This document shows positions 11,561 to 22,119 of a stretch of DNA of 64,000 nt, piece after piece. The position numbers were made by a program, and so were the translations under genes. The DNA comes from Leptodactylus fallax. Taxonomy: Eukaryota; Chordata; Amphibia; Anura; Leptodactylidae. The notes beneath the pieces were generated by a model. That model did not search any database and was not told where the DNA came from. It saw nothing but the letters and a program-made list of their open reading frames with translations. Each line of letters opens with the position of its first letter. Position 1 is the first letter of the stretch. The stretch covers positions 1 to 64,000 of the forward strand of contig CAMRHE010000206.1 of NCBI GenBank assembly GCA_947044405.1. The letters are read 5' to 3'.

Positions 11561-11842
11561 GTCTGAATTTTCTTCTAGCTTCCTAGTACATTGTATAGAA
11601 TATTAAATGGTACCATTACAAAGTGTAACACCCCTTTGGGCCGACCTCTGTAGGTAGGGTGTGTTGTAGTTCTAGCCAGCCTCACTATGGCGCAGTGCCT
11701 GCACCTGAATCCTCTACAGAAGGGTCTTCCTCTTCTGCTTGGGGTCAAAGCAACAAACACTCACAAGAGCTGAATGAACTAACTGCACACAATGTAGATA
11801 TGGCAATGGCTGCGGCAATAAGAAGAACACAGCCCAATTGTT
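11561..11842. other. No recognised gene
   Basis: Short unassigned spacer between the K repeat and an LTR-like segment. Confidence 0.4.
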
Positions 11843-12390
11843 GGGGTCCGGTTTGTAGTAGACATTGATGTGTTCACAAAACGGTAATGCGCTTTAATCT
11901 CATAGAAAGAACAAGATCCTTTCTGTTACAATTGTCTCTAGCTTCCTAACAGCAGTACAACAAGTTCCAGCAAGATCTACTTACTAACTCTTGCAGCAAA
12001 CCTGTGCCAACCTGGGATTCTCCTGGTTGCTGCAGTCTTTATATGAGAGGACGCTGATGGAGGGGATGGCACGAATCTCCTGTGATGCAAACCTAGGTAC
12101 TTCTTGGGAGTCTGATGGATCTGCCCAGGTGATGCTGCAGTAGGATGAACTGATGGGCTGGCAGGACTATCTCTATGTCCCGGACTACTCAGTGCCAAAG
12201 TATGTGCCCTCTGGCAGTTGCAAGAAGAACTTTTTTTCTGCAGCCCATATGTCTGTCCTCCCTCTTTTCTGTTCAGATCTTCCCCACAATCCTCCGCTCA
12301 ACCAATCACTCCCTCTCTCTGATGCTCCTCCCCCAGGATGCAAGGGCATGGAAAAGCAAGTGGTGTAGGGAAATGTAATCAACTGTCCCT
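11843..12390 (-). mobile_element. Possible LTR (minus strand)
   Basis: On the minus strand there is a TATA-like CATATAAAGAC near 12035. It is followed downstream by GAGATTAAAGCG (11890) and a segment ending GGACCCCAACA at 11843, resembling the U3-R-U5 order of an LTR. No second LTR, primer site or clear target duplication was found. Confidence 0.3.
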
Positions 12391-12629
12391 CAGGATAAGG
12401 TGCACTAATGCCTGCTTTAATGTCTTAGCTTGGCATTAAGGGTATGTTCACACTGAGTTTTTTGCAGGCTGATTTTGAGCCAGAATCCACATCAAAATCT
12501 GCCTTAAAAAAAAAAAAAAAAAAAAAGCTTCCATTCATTTCAATGGGAGTCAGTAGCAATTTTTTCCTCTACCTTATTTTTTCAGCTAGAGGAAAAAAAA
12601 AGTGACATGAGCTTACTTCAGGCAGATTA

Positions 12630-12921
12630 CTAAGGCCCCACATGGCGTCCTGCAGCAAAATAGCGCTGCGGGAAAAACCGCAGCAGCAACGCATTGCGGT
12701 TCTTCCCGCAGCGCTTAAGACAGGAAGTTTGCAGAGGTTTCCTCTGCGGACTGTTTCAATTATACCTTTGGGGAAACTGCCGGCGTTTCCCCAAAGAAAT
12801 AATTGACATGCTACGATTTCCAAAACCGCGCCAGTTTTTTACCGCAAAGTGGGCATGGGATTCGCTAGAATTTTTCGCGATTTTTTCCGCGGCATTTACG
12901 CCACGTGGGGCCCCAGCCTAA
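12630..12921. mobile_element. MITE family D, complete copy nested in C
   Basis: Starts CTAAGGCCCCACATGGCG and ends CACGTGGGGCCCCAGCCTAA. The interior matches other D copies (TTCCTCTGCGGACTGTTTC, TTGACATGCTACGATTTCC). Confidence 0.8.
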
Positions 12922-13127
12922 GGCTGAGGCCCCACTTTGCGGAAACTCAGCTTCTTTTGTTGCAGTTTTTTGGATTCAAAGCCAAGAATGGCTACAAAAG
13001 GAATGGAAAAATATATAGGAAGATCTTATATTTCTACCTTCTGCTCAATCCACTCCTGATTTTGGCTCAAAAAACAAAATCTGCAACAAAAGAATCTGCT
13101 TTTCCGCAACGTGGGGCCTCAGCTTTA
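12920..13127. mobile_element. MITE family J, complete copy, abutting D
   Basis: Starts AAGGCTGAGGCCCCACTTTG and ends CGCAACGTGGGGCCTCAGCT, an inverted pair. It touches the D element with a shared AA. The right part is also seen at 3040-3177. Confidence 0.75.
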
Positions 13128-13454
13128 AAAATCTATTGAAATCAATGGGAGGCGGAAAAAACGTAATGCGTTTTTTTGGGCGCAGTTTTTGATGCAGTTT
13201 TTGCAAAAAACGGATCAAAAACTGCTAGTGTTTTTTTAAAGGGAAGTTTCTAGGTCCATGCAGTGTGGTGGAGTAAAAAGCTGTGTAAAAAACAGAACAA
13301 AAACCCGTGTCAAAAAATGCATCATGTAAACGTTTCCTATTTCCTGAGGCAGATTTTTTTCAGCCTGCAAAAAAACATAGTGTGAACACTCCCTTACTGC
13401 AGTATCTGCTGTATGCAAAGTGCTGCCTGCAGGGGTTACAAAAGTACAATTTGT

Positions 13455-13570
13455 CCTGTAAAAATTAAGCCCTCACATGGCTCTGTCAACGGAGAAATAA
13501 AAAATTTATGTCTTTTGGGAGGCAGAGAGTAAAAAGCAAAACTCGAAAAATGGCTGCGGCGGGAAGGGTT
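13455..13570. repeat. Family K repeat fragment
   Basis: AAGCCCTCACATGGCTCTGT, GAAATAAAAAATTTATG and ATGGCTGCGGCGGGAAGG are typical K-family blocks also seen at 40318 and 56990. Confidence 0.55.
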
Positions 13571-13624
13571 AAAGTTTCCTTTATGCTGACATTGTGTAAA
13601 ATCCATTTTTGGAGTCCGTATGTA

Positions 13625-13905
13625 GCAGAAGGAATTCCCAGGCCATTGATTATCAATTTCAATCATGTGAATCCCGGAATTTCCAGGATTTGAGTTGTAC
13701 TTGGTGCAATGCTTCTAGGTAGCCATGCAATGTCACAGGGGATCTGTGTGATTTCTGTATCATAATAAATGCTAAATTTCCATCTAATGTGTGTTCCAGA
13801 TGTTGGGTAAAATAAGGGTCAGGCCTCTTAAGCGGAATTTCTATATCTATAGCTGTATAAAGTTTACAGGCAGCTGTAGGATTGTCAAAGAAGGATACTT
13901 AAAGG
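13625..13905. repeat. Dispersed repeat family M, uninterrupted copy
   Basis: GGAATTTCCAGGATTTGAG, AGCCATGCAATGTCACAGGG and TTCCATCTAATG recur at 22120-22165 plus 22896-23112, where a LINE interrupts the second copy. Both copies are followed by an AAAGG-type MITE end. Confidence 0.6.
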
Positions 13906-14105
13906 GATTGTCATATTAACCAATTCATGCCTATTTGGGCATATGGTCATCATAATGTGGGTCCCATGCTTGGGCGCTCTTCTATAAGAGTGGTAAGCCA
14001 CAGTAAAGAGAAGCTCCCTTTCTAGAGGAGTTAGTGATGCTGAGCTTGGTTGTCCATTCACTTGAATTATGGCATGTAATGGCATATTCCACACATGGCA
14101 TTGTT

Positions 14106-14271
14106 AGGTCAGGGCTACACGACAACTTTTTGTAGCACTATCAATTGATTTTAACTATTTGGCTGAAGTCTGTACGAGTGACAGTCTGCAATGCTGAGAG
14201 TTGAAGCTGTCAATCAATAGTTAAAAGCAACCAGTAGATCTACAAAAAGTCACACAGTGTAGCCCTGACCT
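14106..14271. mobile_element. Palindromic MITE family L
   Basis: Left end GTCAGGGCTACACGACAACT and right end CACAGTGTAGCCCTGAC with TACAAAAAGT are inverted repeats. About 165 bp. Confidence 0.7.
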
Positions 14272-14600
14272 TGGTTTTTCTGTTGGCAGGAAATTATGTT
14301 TTTGTAATTTTTGCTGAAAAACACTACAATTGCGCAGCAAAACTCAACAAAAACAACATGTGTAAACACTGTAGGTCTACTCCTTTATTAAAGGTAAGTG
14401 CTGTGTAAAAAAAGTTACCTACTGGTCAGACTGAAGGGCCTACGGCCCATCATAGGGACTTGTTCTGGGGGCCGATCCAACAGCCTCCTGCTAATAGCCT
14501 ACACACCATGACTCCTTCACTGATATCTTACATATGTGCTTACATATGTGCTGACTGTGAAAAAAACTTCAGCTAACTCAGAACAAGACTGTGTGGCTGA
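14272..14600. other. Upstream flank of IFITM copy 1
   Basis: Holds no gene I recognise. From about 14550 (CTTCAGCTAACTC) it becomes similar to the region upstream of IFITM copy 2 near 42527, marking the left part of the duplicated segment. Confidence 0.55.
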
Positions 14601-14610
14601 CTATGTAGAT

Positions 14611-14624
14611 GAGAAGTGAAATTG
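14611..14624 (+). promoter_or_regulatory. ISRE/IRF-like element, IFITM copy 1
   Basis: GAGAAGTGAAATTG contains the IRF core AANNGAAA (AAGTGAAA). It lies about 149 bp before the ATG and about 60 bp before a TATA-like box. IFITM copy 2 has a related motif at the same distance. IFITM genes are interferon-induced in other vertebrates, so a role is plausible but inferred. Confidence 0.55.
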
Positions 14625-14668
14625 ACCCTATTATTTGGACCACAAGGCTCCTCCTTTCCCTCCCATTA

Positions 14669-14677
14669 CATATAACA
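14669..14677 (+). promoter_or_regulatory. TATA-like box, IFITM copy 1
   Basis: CATATAACAG, conserved in copy 2. Transcription could start about 14700. The tract CTCTCTCTCATACAG at 14689-14704 also looks like a splice acceptor, so an upstream non-coding exon is an alternative. Confidence 0.4.
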
Positions 14678-14759
14678 GTTCACTACGCTCTCTCTCTCAT
14701 ACAGATACTTTGCTCTGAGATCTCTTCGGGAAGACTTGTAGATCTACATATCAAAAATC

Positions 14760-15008
14760 ATGGAGAAAGGTAATTTTGGACAGGAGCTTAACGCTCCCCC
14801 TCCATATGTTTCCCAACCCTATAAACCCCTAAAGGAAGAAGTGGAGTTTCGGGAATGCCAAAATGAAGGCCAGTCCATACAATCCACTGTGGTGACCGTC
14901 ATGCATGATATTCCTCCTGTCCAGGATCATATTATCTGGTCATTTTTCAACACCATGTTCTTGAATTTCTGCTGCCTGGGATTTCTTGCCTTTGTGTTCT
15001 CCATCAAG
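14760..15008 (+). CDS. IFITM-like protein, copy 1, coding exon 1
   Basis: First 83 codons of a 135-residue interferon-induced transmembrane (CD225/dispanin) protein. Family members sit in endosomal and plasma membranes and stiffen them against viral fusion. The N-terminal tail has PPPY at 13-16 (a possible NEDD4-type ligase site) and YKPL at 21-24 (a YxxPhi endocytic signal). Lys25 lies beside it. Residues 58-83 form the amphipathic and first hydrophobic part of CD225: IIWSFFNTMF, then FCCLGFLAF. Cys71-Cys72 fall at the same numbers as the palmitoylated pair in human IFITM3. The exon ends ATCAAG followed by GTAAGG, a good donor in phase 0 after Lys83, the usual IFITM junction. The start is the first ATG of the open frame and is conserved in copy 2. 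The intron (15009-16346) is 1338 bp. Orthology to a particular mammalian IFITM cannot be decided, so no symbol is given. Confidence 0.93.
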
Positions 15009-16346
15009 GTAAGGCTGTGATCTATAAAAGTGTCTAAAGTTGTCCCATCTATGTTTTTCATACTTCTCCCCTTTTTCCATACAAACCGATTTCTATATTT
15101 TATTTTTTGGTATCCCTTCTGCAGATTAGTGAATTATGTGGCTGTGTCCTGACTCTCGCACTCCCTTCAGTCTCTCTCTAACCATATTATCCTTTCACAA
15201 ACAATAACCTCATAGAAATATTCACACTCTATGGGGAAAAAAACACAATTTTTGCAATGTTCAAAAAGTTTAACTTAATCTTCGAAAATATGAGTGCACA
15301 TGGCGTGTTCAGTGCCAAGAGTGTCTTCAATGGTTTGTCCTACAAAAAAGAAAGTACCACGTAGATGGAATCCTTACAGCAGAATACATGTATTTGCTCT
15401 GCCTGTATGCGTTTGCTTTAATTATTTCCAGATGCTGAACTTTAACTTCAAGGGGGCCAACTAGGGGGGTTTGTAGTCTAAATTTAGGATTAATACGCAG
15501 AAGGGCACGAATGTCAGTGCTTAGGATTGTCAGAGAGACTTGCTATGCTGGTCAGCTGTGCCGAATTAGACGTGAAATTTGCAGACCGTTGTCACCATGC
15601 ACAAACCGTATGCCCATATTTTCTGTACGATCAAATGTTAATTTTTAAGAAAAATAATTTTGGTAAGACTATTTACACTTTTGTCCCATTTCTCTTGCTA
15701 TTGAGCACCTTCACTCCATAAGGTTGTTCTCGCTGCTCAGACAAGGGTCAGGAGGAGCCATATGTCTCTTTAAGAAGAGTGCCTTTGCAGGCCACCTTTT
15801 TCAGGTCTGTAGTGGTGCTGAGAAGAAAATACATTTTGTGTATCAGAGGGGAGAAGTGGATGAAGGTCTGCAGAGATTCATTATATTTGTTAACAGGATA
15901 TGTCCAGTGATCTTATCTGGAGTTATGATGGCAGGACGGCCATGATTTGTTTTCAGATTTATTGTATCGTGAATAAGCTGAGAGTAGATAAGCTTGAAAT
16001 CATTTGTGGTCAGTAATGTTCTCTACAGAGGTGTTATCTTCTATTGTAGTATTGTCTGTGATGTAAATATTTATGTATAGTGGCATGGAGAATAAAAGTC
16101 GGAAGTGTATCCAGCAGGAAGGATAAATACAAGTCTTATTTTTTTTTTTTTTTTTATATTTCACTTTGTTTTGAAGAAATTGCATAAAAAACAACATCAA
16201 AAAGTGAATTTTTTTCAAAAATTGTAGAAAATGTTCAAAAAAAACGTGGAAAACTGACCTAAATATTGTAATGAAAAACAAACAGCTTGAAATTGGTCCC
16301 ATTCACTTATTTTTTTTCTAATTATTTATATTGTTTTTTTCCACAG
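15009..16346 (+). other. Intron of IFITM copy 1
   Basis: Bounded by GTAAGG and a pyrimidine-rich tract ending CCACAG. Much of it aligns with the intron of copy 2: the GGAATCCTTACAGCAGAATA block at 15370 against 43359, and the CAGGTCTG-centred block at 15800 against 44560. Contains a poly-T run near 16138. Confidence 0.85.
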
Positions 16347-16505
16347 TCCAGAGATCGAAAGTTGCAAGGGAATAGGAATGCTGCTATCAGTCATGGTGCC
16401 ACCGCCCGGTCTCTGAACATTGCCACCACCCTACTGTCCCTCCTGACTCTTATCGTAATCATTATCTTTGCTATCACTTCTCCACATCATAAACCATCAT
16501 TTTAG
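16347..16505 (+). CDS. IFITM-like protein, copy 1, coding exon 2
   Basis: Codons 84-135 plus stop TAG. It begins SRDRKLQG, the conserved cytoplasmic loop of CD225 (Lys88 as in human IFITM3), and continues to the C-terminal membrane span ATTLLSLLTLIVIIIFAI. The third palmitoylated cysteine of human IFITM3 (Cys105) is Ser105 here. The oligomerisation motif GxxxG at 91-95 is GNRNA, so the second glycine is alanine. The tail is short (TSPHHKPSF). Downstream of the stop, sequence resembling the last codons of copy 2 (ACACATATGGAAAG against ACATCTATGGAAAG) is still present but untranslated. Copy 1 is therefore truncated relative to copy 2. The acceptor CCACAG is clear. A polyadenylation signal lies at 16921. 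Confidence 0.92.
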   Translation, partial: SRDRKLQGNRNAAISHGATARSLNIATTLLSLLTLIVIIIFAITSPHHKPSF

Positions 16506-16920
16506 ACAAATGGCTATTCCGGACAACACATATGGAAAGTAATGCAGCCTATTCTAGAATGTATTGGTTCTTTTCTGACTTTAACCAATTTCTACTAAAT
16601 CCAAAGACAAAATTGTTTTTGATGCCTAAAGTGCCTACAAGCTGTAACTATTTTCTTCTTGCTTGGATGTGAATTTTCTGGTAGGAAAATGCAACTCGCC
16701 CTGTATGTGACCATGTGTAATTTCACATATGCCATATTTTCGTTCATAGTTTGTATTTGGGTCTTTGCCATTATATAGAAGACTGTGGTATCTGCTACTT
16801 CATACAGTTATTACTTGTACACAAGATCATTTTACCATATACAGATGTAGTTCTATTTTTCTGTTTTTTGAAATCCAACTTATTTTTTTGTCAGGGCTTT
16901 AACTAACTCTAACTTTACAG

Positions 16921-16926
16921 AATAAA
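16921..16926 (+). terminator. Polyadenylation signal, IFITM copy 1
   Basis: AATAAA in AGAATAAAATCAATGAG, about 415 bp after the stop. The matching place in copy 2 (47463) reads AATCACATCAATGAG and lacks the signal. A second AATAAA follows at 17422. Confidence 0.5.
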
Positions 16927-16987
16927 ATCAATGAGTTTAACTTATAAATGATATTGGCACATTGATAGAATGTACATGTGTATTATG

Positions 16988-17193
16988 CTAGGTTCATCGC
17001 TTGAGGTCCCAAAAAACAGAAACCCAATCCACTTAAAAAGCTGTTACCCATGGAAACCCGCAGACCCTATAGACTATAATGGGGTTTCTGCCCGAAAAAT
17101 GCGGAGAGAAAAGTCCTGCTTCCACATTTTTCTAGCGGATTCGGGGAAGAAATCCCCAAATGGAATCCGGGCGCAGGTGTGAAGCTAGCCTTA
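16988..17193. mobile_element. MITE family A inserted in the 3' flank of IFITM copy 1
   Basis: Ends CTAGGTTCATCGCTTGAG and GGTGTGAAGCTAGCCTTAG. The interior has GACCCTATAGACTATAATGG and GCGGAGAGAAAAGTCCTG. The same place in copy 2 (TTATGCCACCTGATCC, about 47527) is empty, so the insertion followed the duplication. Confidence 0.75.
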
Positions 17194-17460
17194 GGTCGCC
17201 TGATCTGTATTTTATGCTGATATAGTGATTCATATGTTTGTACATAAACACACAATTTTACATGTGGTACTGTTGATATTTGCTGTATGTTGTTTGCTTT
17301 GTAACCTTTCCCCCTATAACTGATGATATGTATTGTTGGTTTGTTCCCAATATTGTTCATATGCATCTCTTGGTGTATTACAATTATGGTGTATACATAT
17401 ACAGTTCAGTAAAAAATTATTAATAAAAAAATAAAAAAAAAAGTATACTTATGAGGATTG
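17194..17460. repeat. Right end of the IFITM segmental duplication
   Basis: Blocks such as CATATGTTTGTACATAAAC and TTTGCTTTGTAACCTTTCCC align with 47565-47640 downstream of copy 2. Ends in A-rich sequence with AATAAA at 17422. Confidence 0.6.
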
Positions 17461-18766
17461 GATCATTTTTACAAGATGTGAGGAAATGTTGGACATCCCA
17501 ACCCCTTTATGTCTGCATATTTTTTCTCAAGACGGCATTTTTCTGGACTTACAAATACCAATCCCCTTGTGAATCACCATGGTCAACCACTATTAAACCT
17601 AAAATGGTGGCTTCTTGGGCCTCAATACTCATTAGATTATTGTCAACCAAACTGGCCAACTCTTCAGCACCAAATTTTCCACGTCATACATCCCAGGGCA
17701 GAACATTTCTATAGATGAATCCCTGATTCATTGCAAAGGGAGCTTTAAATTCCGCCAATGCCTGCCCAGTGAGAGGGCAAGGTGCAGCATTAAAATATAC
17801 AAACTGTGTCAGAGCAGCTCAGGATACACCCACAAGTTTAGGATTAAGAACACCAGAACTGAGCTCTCAGAATGTCCCCAAATCCTGAGTTAGTGGGATT
17901 TTCTGCACCCAATGCTGGACAAGGGTTACCATCTCTTTGTAACTACACCAGCATCCCACTCTTTCAGCTTGTGGGACAGTGCACATAAACCAGAGAGACA
18001 TCCCTAGAATACAGGTTGTGCAGGCACTCAGAAGGGTTGTTGGTTAAGTATAAGGACAAGAGGGGGAGAGGGAGGAAGAATTTTTATACTTGAAAATGAA
18101 GATGAAGTTTTTGATTACTTAACTCACTCATCTTAATCATAGGAGGATACTACAACCGAGAGAGATGTGATCTTGTGTCAGGATTCTGTGTTTTTCTCCT
18201 CCTTCTCTAATGTTGTAACACATAATTTAATGCAGGGCCTTTCTGGTCTGTCAATGTCTTCATTAACACAGATCCCAAGTAGTAATGTGGCATCTGCTGA
18301 TAAAGATATTTCTCCTAATCAGAGTCTTTTGATGAGTTGGATAACAGAGAGCAGAGGTGGAAGAGGAAGGCATGACTATTGGTATGGGAGGTAGTAGTGG
18401 CAGGGGGTGTGGTACTGGTAGTATTACACTTGAATAGTTATGTTTGTAGGGACACTAGGGGGAAATCTGGAGGAAGAAATTATAAGGTGTGTAAGAATCC
18501 CATGGCCAAGATATGTCAGAAAAAAGGGGGCAAAATTATGGCATCGCCAATGATAATTGGCAATTGGGTCAGGCTGACAAGGTGACATCAGAGGAAGAGA
18601 GTGGTAACAGTGGTGATAGTAATGATTCCAGCCAATGCTCAGCCCCAACATCCAAAAACCTGCTCGGGGAAGGCCTAGTGGAAACCTGGGAGGTGTGGGT
18701 GATGGCAGTGCCTGACACATTTTCAGTTCTGCTGGTATTGGCAACAGCAACTACACATGATCATCT
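17461..18766. other. Unassigned, probably body of a decayed DNA transposon
   Basis: No intact gene. The position just before a BED-finger relic suggests non-coding and N-terminal parts of a hAT-type element, but I cannot show termini. Confidence 0.3.
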
Positions 18767-18772
18767 CCCATG

Positions 18773-18906
18773 TGGGAATTTTTCTATACATTACCAAATG
18801 ACAAATTCATGGCAATGTGCAAGATCTGCAAATAGAAAATTATCTGTGGTGCACAAGAACAAATGTAGGTACTAAGTCTCTCCATACTCACATGAAAAGG
18901 CATCCC
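18773..18906 (+). pseudogene. BED-type zinc finger relic of a hAT-like transposase or ZBED protein
   Basis: The plus strand reads WEFF at 18773, then DKFMAMCKIC. After a stop and a frame change comes VGTKSLHTHMKRHP. This matches the BED finger layout: aromatic WEFF start, C-x2-C pair, then L-x2-H-x4-H. BED fingers bind DNA at the N terminus of hAT transposases. Two stops and a frameshift make it dead. I do not see the downstream catalytic or dimerisation domains. Confidence 0.6.
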
Positions 18907-19139
18907 CAGCTTACTTAGCAGAATAGAATTGGCAATGGCACTGGTAGGGGAAGTGAGCAATACCAACCTACTCACTCTCTATGTGATCTTCCTTGAAGGC
19001 AGGCCACATCCACACCTGCAACATGGTCGCCATCATCATCATCATCATTGTGAAAGATCCTCCGTGCGCCAAACCCGCTGTGGCCACACCATGAGTCCTC
19101 TTTCATATAAAAACCACACTCACCGCCAGTGAGTGCCGG

Positions 19140-19640
19140 GTTCACCAGATAAATACAAGACAAGCCTTCTAAATTTTATATATTTATTAACCCCTAAATG
19201 GGTCGGTATTAAAATCTAACATATACAGTTCAGAACAGATATGCAGATATATGCAAGCATTAACAGTTACTAGTTACAAGATACAGTACATTAAAATAAA
19301 AAGGATAAAAAGTGAAATGATTACTTTACCACACATGTCCTTGATGTGGTTCTATAGTCCAACACTCACACATGGCATGTGTGAGTCACCAGTGGAGGCT
19401 TCTTGGCATGTGGCATTAACTCCTAGCATGTGGCATCACAGTATTCCAGCCTGCATGCTCTTCACAGTCTCCCAGCATTAGTCCAGTGGTCTCAACAGAA
19501 TCTCATCACAGCAGCCTCTCCTCATGGTCTGTCTGTAACAACTCTGTAGCATAATCCCAGCACAGTCTTCATAGCATGATCTCCATAGTGTAATCTCCTC
19601 CCACAGACCTCTTACCTCATCTTTTATACCCTTTATGCCA
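19140..19640 (-). mobile_element. Possible LTR (minus strand)
   Basis: On the minus strand, GGGTATAAAAGATGAGG (near 19622) is a TATA box. Further down, TTAATAAATATATAAAA (near 19180) is a polyadenylation-like signal, followed by a short segment ending TGAACCCGGCA (19140). This is LTR-like order, but the partner LTR and target duplication are not found. Confidence 0.35.
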
Positions 19641-20884
19641 CCTCCCAGAATGAGGTCACCAGCGACAGTAGGTCTGATGAGTTAATTCAATCAAATCCAG
19701 ATCTTTTGTATAGAGCTGAGACAAAGTGAATTGATACCCTGTTATCAGTCATATCTGATCAACAGCCCAGGCTCGAACAATGCACTATTGTTTGATCAGC
19801 CAGGGCTGTATAGGAATACAATGGAGCCCTATTGTTCCAGCCTGGCCACTACTGCCAATATGCACCTAGGCTTATAGCTGCGCATAGTATGAATGAGTGC
19901 AAGCAAGAAGGGAGATCCTATACCCAGAGATCAAAATACATCTGAGTTATAGCCACACTTAAGCAGAATCATCACAATCATCAACTGTTTTTCCTACTTC
20001 TTCTTGTCCTTCTCCATGCCATCGACAGTCATCCATAAGGGAATGTGTGTCCAGGAAACAGCAATATGTGCAGTTCTGCAACTTAACTCGCACCTGGCCA
20101 AAATAATAAAAAAAAAGTTGCTGCCATACAACTTAGTGGATTTCACTGCATTTCGGCAACTGATAGAATGCGCTCAACCTCGAGGATACCTAACCACTAT
20201 GATTTCTCTAGGAAAGTTGTTCCTGCTTTATATCATTGTATTATATATTTAATACAATTCAATTGCAATTCTATCTGTAAGCTACAATATATTGTTAAAA
20301 AGTGAACATGTTCTTGCCCTTAAAAGCTGGTTTCATAGTCACATTTTAGGTTGTATTCAATGAGTTCTGTTGGACTCCGTGTTACCACTGTTTTAGCGGT
20401 CCACCTCTTCATTGTTTGGGTTCCCCGATGGACCTGAACAATGTAGAGGCTCCAAACCGAGTGTAATCTGTACGGGATCAGGCACCTTGGGAGGAAATTC
20501 TTTATCTATAGCTGTTTAAAAGTTGTGGCCAGTTTCATCTCTAATTTCTCGATTTTTCAGCCTTTTTCTAACTGCAAGGCTAGCTATTTGCATAGTATAC
20601 AGCAATGTTAACCTGAAACCATCTTGGAGCACCCAGAATTGTGGGTCTCTGCAGTCACACGCTATATGTGCAGAAATCAACACTGAGACCTGTGATTGGC
20701 TGCAGTGGTCACCTGACAAAATGGGCCATTATCAGCTGATGTCAGCCAGAACCAGTAAACTGAGGAGAAGGCGCAATGTTAATTTGCACCAAAATTTTAG
20801 ATAAAAAGACATGGACTGGGTACTCACAGCTGGGCATCTGCCCCTAATGCTGGGATCAAAAAACTGATGATCCTGGGGTTTTAA
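19641..20884. other. No recognised gene
   Basis: Only short, motif-free reading frames. Confidence 0.4.
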
Positions 20885-21125
20885 CCCTTTAAATACAGCG
20901 GTTAATGGTGATGGTGATATTTTAATGTTATTGGAGGGAGTTGACTCCCTCCTCCAGGCATCGGCACCCCTGTGAACTGACACCTGTACGGTGAACAGCG
21001 TGAAAAAAAAAATCTTAAATAATTCCAGAATTTCCATTTTTTGGGGTTTCTGCCTCCAAAAACATTATAAAAAGCAATCAAAGTATGTTATGTTCCCGAA
21101 AGTAGCATCCATAAAAACATCTGGT
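20885..21125. repeat. Family K repeat fragment
   Basis: GTGAACAGCGTG with A-run, CCAGAATTTCCATTTTTTGG, ATAAAAAGCAATCAAAG and CATCCATAAAAACATCTGG follow the order of the K family. Confidence 0.5.
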
Positions 21126-21469
21126 CTTCCCACAAAAAATAAGCATATCTGCAAATACGTCCACAGCAGTGCTAAATACTCATTGTCTCTGTGCACCCTT
21201 GTCTTGAATTTATTTTACTGGAGACTCGAGACCATCACTGTTATTTACATGCATTGAATCTGTGAACTACATATCCCATGATTCATCTGCCTGCTTTCTC
21301 TCTCTGTGTACCTCTCCCTTCTCAACTCTCCCCTGCAAGGAAATCACAGGTAATAAATTGCTCCCACATCTGAGGACACATGATGCTGTGATGTTTAGTT
21401 TGCAAGCTCACTACCAACCCCCCTGTGAGCAGCAATTTTCTAACAAATTTATAACACTGACAGCAAATG
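21126..21469. other. No recognised gene
   Basis: Nothing recognised. Confidence 0.4.
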
Positions 21470-22018
21470 TTAAAGGGGTTGTCCAGCATAAACTAAAACT
21501 TTAAACACTAAGCTAAACCGCCTCCCCCCACCTAACTTCTGAGGACCGCCCCAGGCACATTTTCTGATTTCCTGGTGATGTTCTGTTTCTCTGTTTCCGG
21601 AGATGGGAGGTCATCAGTACTCCTCTCACCTCCGTCCCCGTCCCTATCATACTCCCCAATGCTCACGTCCTCTTCTTCAGCTGGGCGTCGCTTCCTTCAC
21701 AAGGGATCCGAAGCTGGCGCCTGCACAATAGAATGCCGGCAGAAGCAAAGAGAAGAAGCGTTCAGGGCTTCTAGCTAGGGAAACAGGGTCGGGTTGTGAG
21801 GGGGGATCTGAGTGAACTGCAATGCATCATGGTAGTTGTAGGCTAAGACAGCAGGAAGCTACCCATGTAAACAAATGCAGAGGATACCAGGAGCTCCCTT
21901 AGAAAGTCATAAATCACTCAAAACATTGCTAAAGGTATTTGGGTGCACTTATTAACCCATTGATAGCACTAACAGACCTTTTTTAAAAATAGTTTTTTTG
22001 CCCTGAAAACCCCTTTAA
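21470..22018 (+). mobile_element. TTAA-flanked MITE family E, complete copy (549 bp)
   Basis: Ends TTAAAGGGGTTGTCCAGCAT and GCCCTGAAAACCCCTTTAA. Shares AATGCATCATGGTAGTTGTA, AAACAAATGCAGAGGAT and TTGCTAAAGGTATTTGG with the other copies. Confidence 0.8.
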
Positions 22019-22119
22019 GTTCAATTTACTCTAGCAATGTGCAAAATATGTAAATCGGAGGGGTCCGTCCATAGGTGGCAACACAAGTTCTCAGTTAATT
22101 CAATGCCAATTGAAGTCAT

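Larger units (their letters stand above)
12437..13396. mobile_element. MITE family C, complete, split by nested D and J elements
   Basis: Left end TAAGGGTATGTTCACACT (12437) and right end AGTGTGAACACTCCCTTA (to about 13396) are inverted repeats. The left half runs to about 12629. The right half resumes at about 13131 with GAAATCAATGGGAGGCGGAA. Between them lie a D and a J element. Confidence 0.7.
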
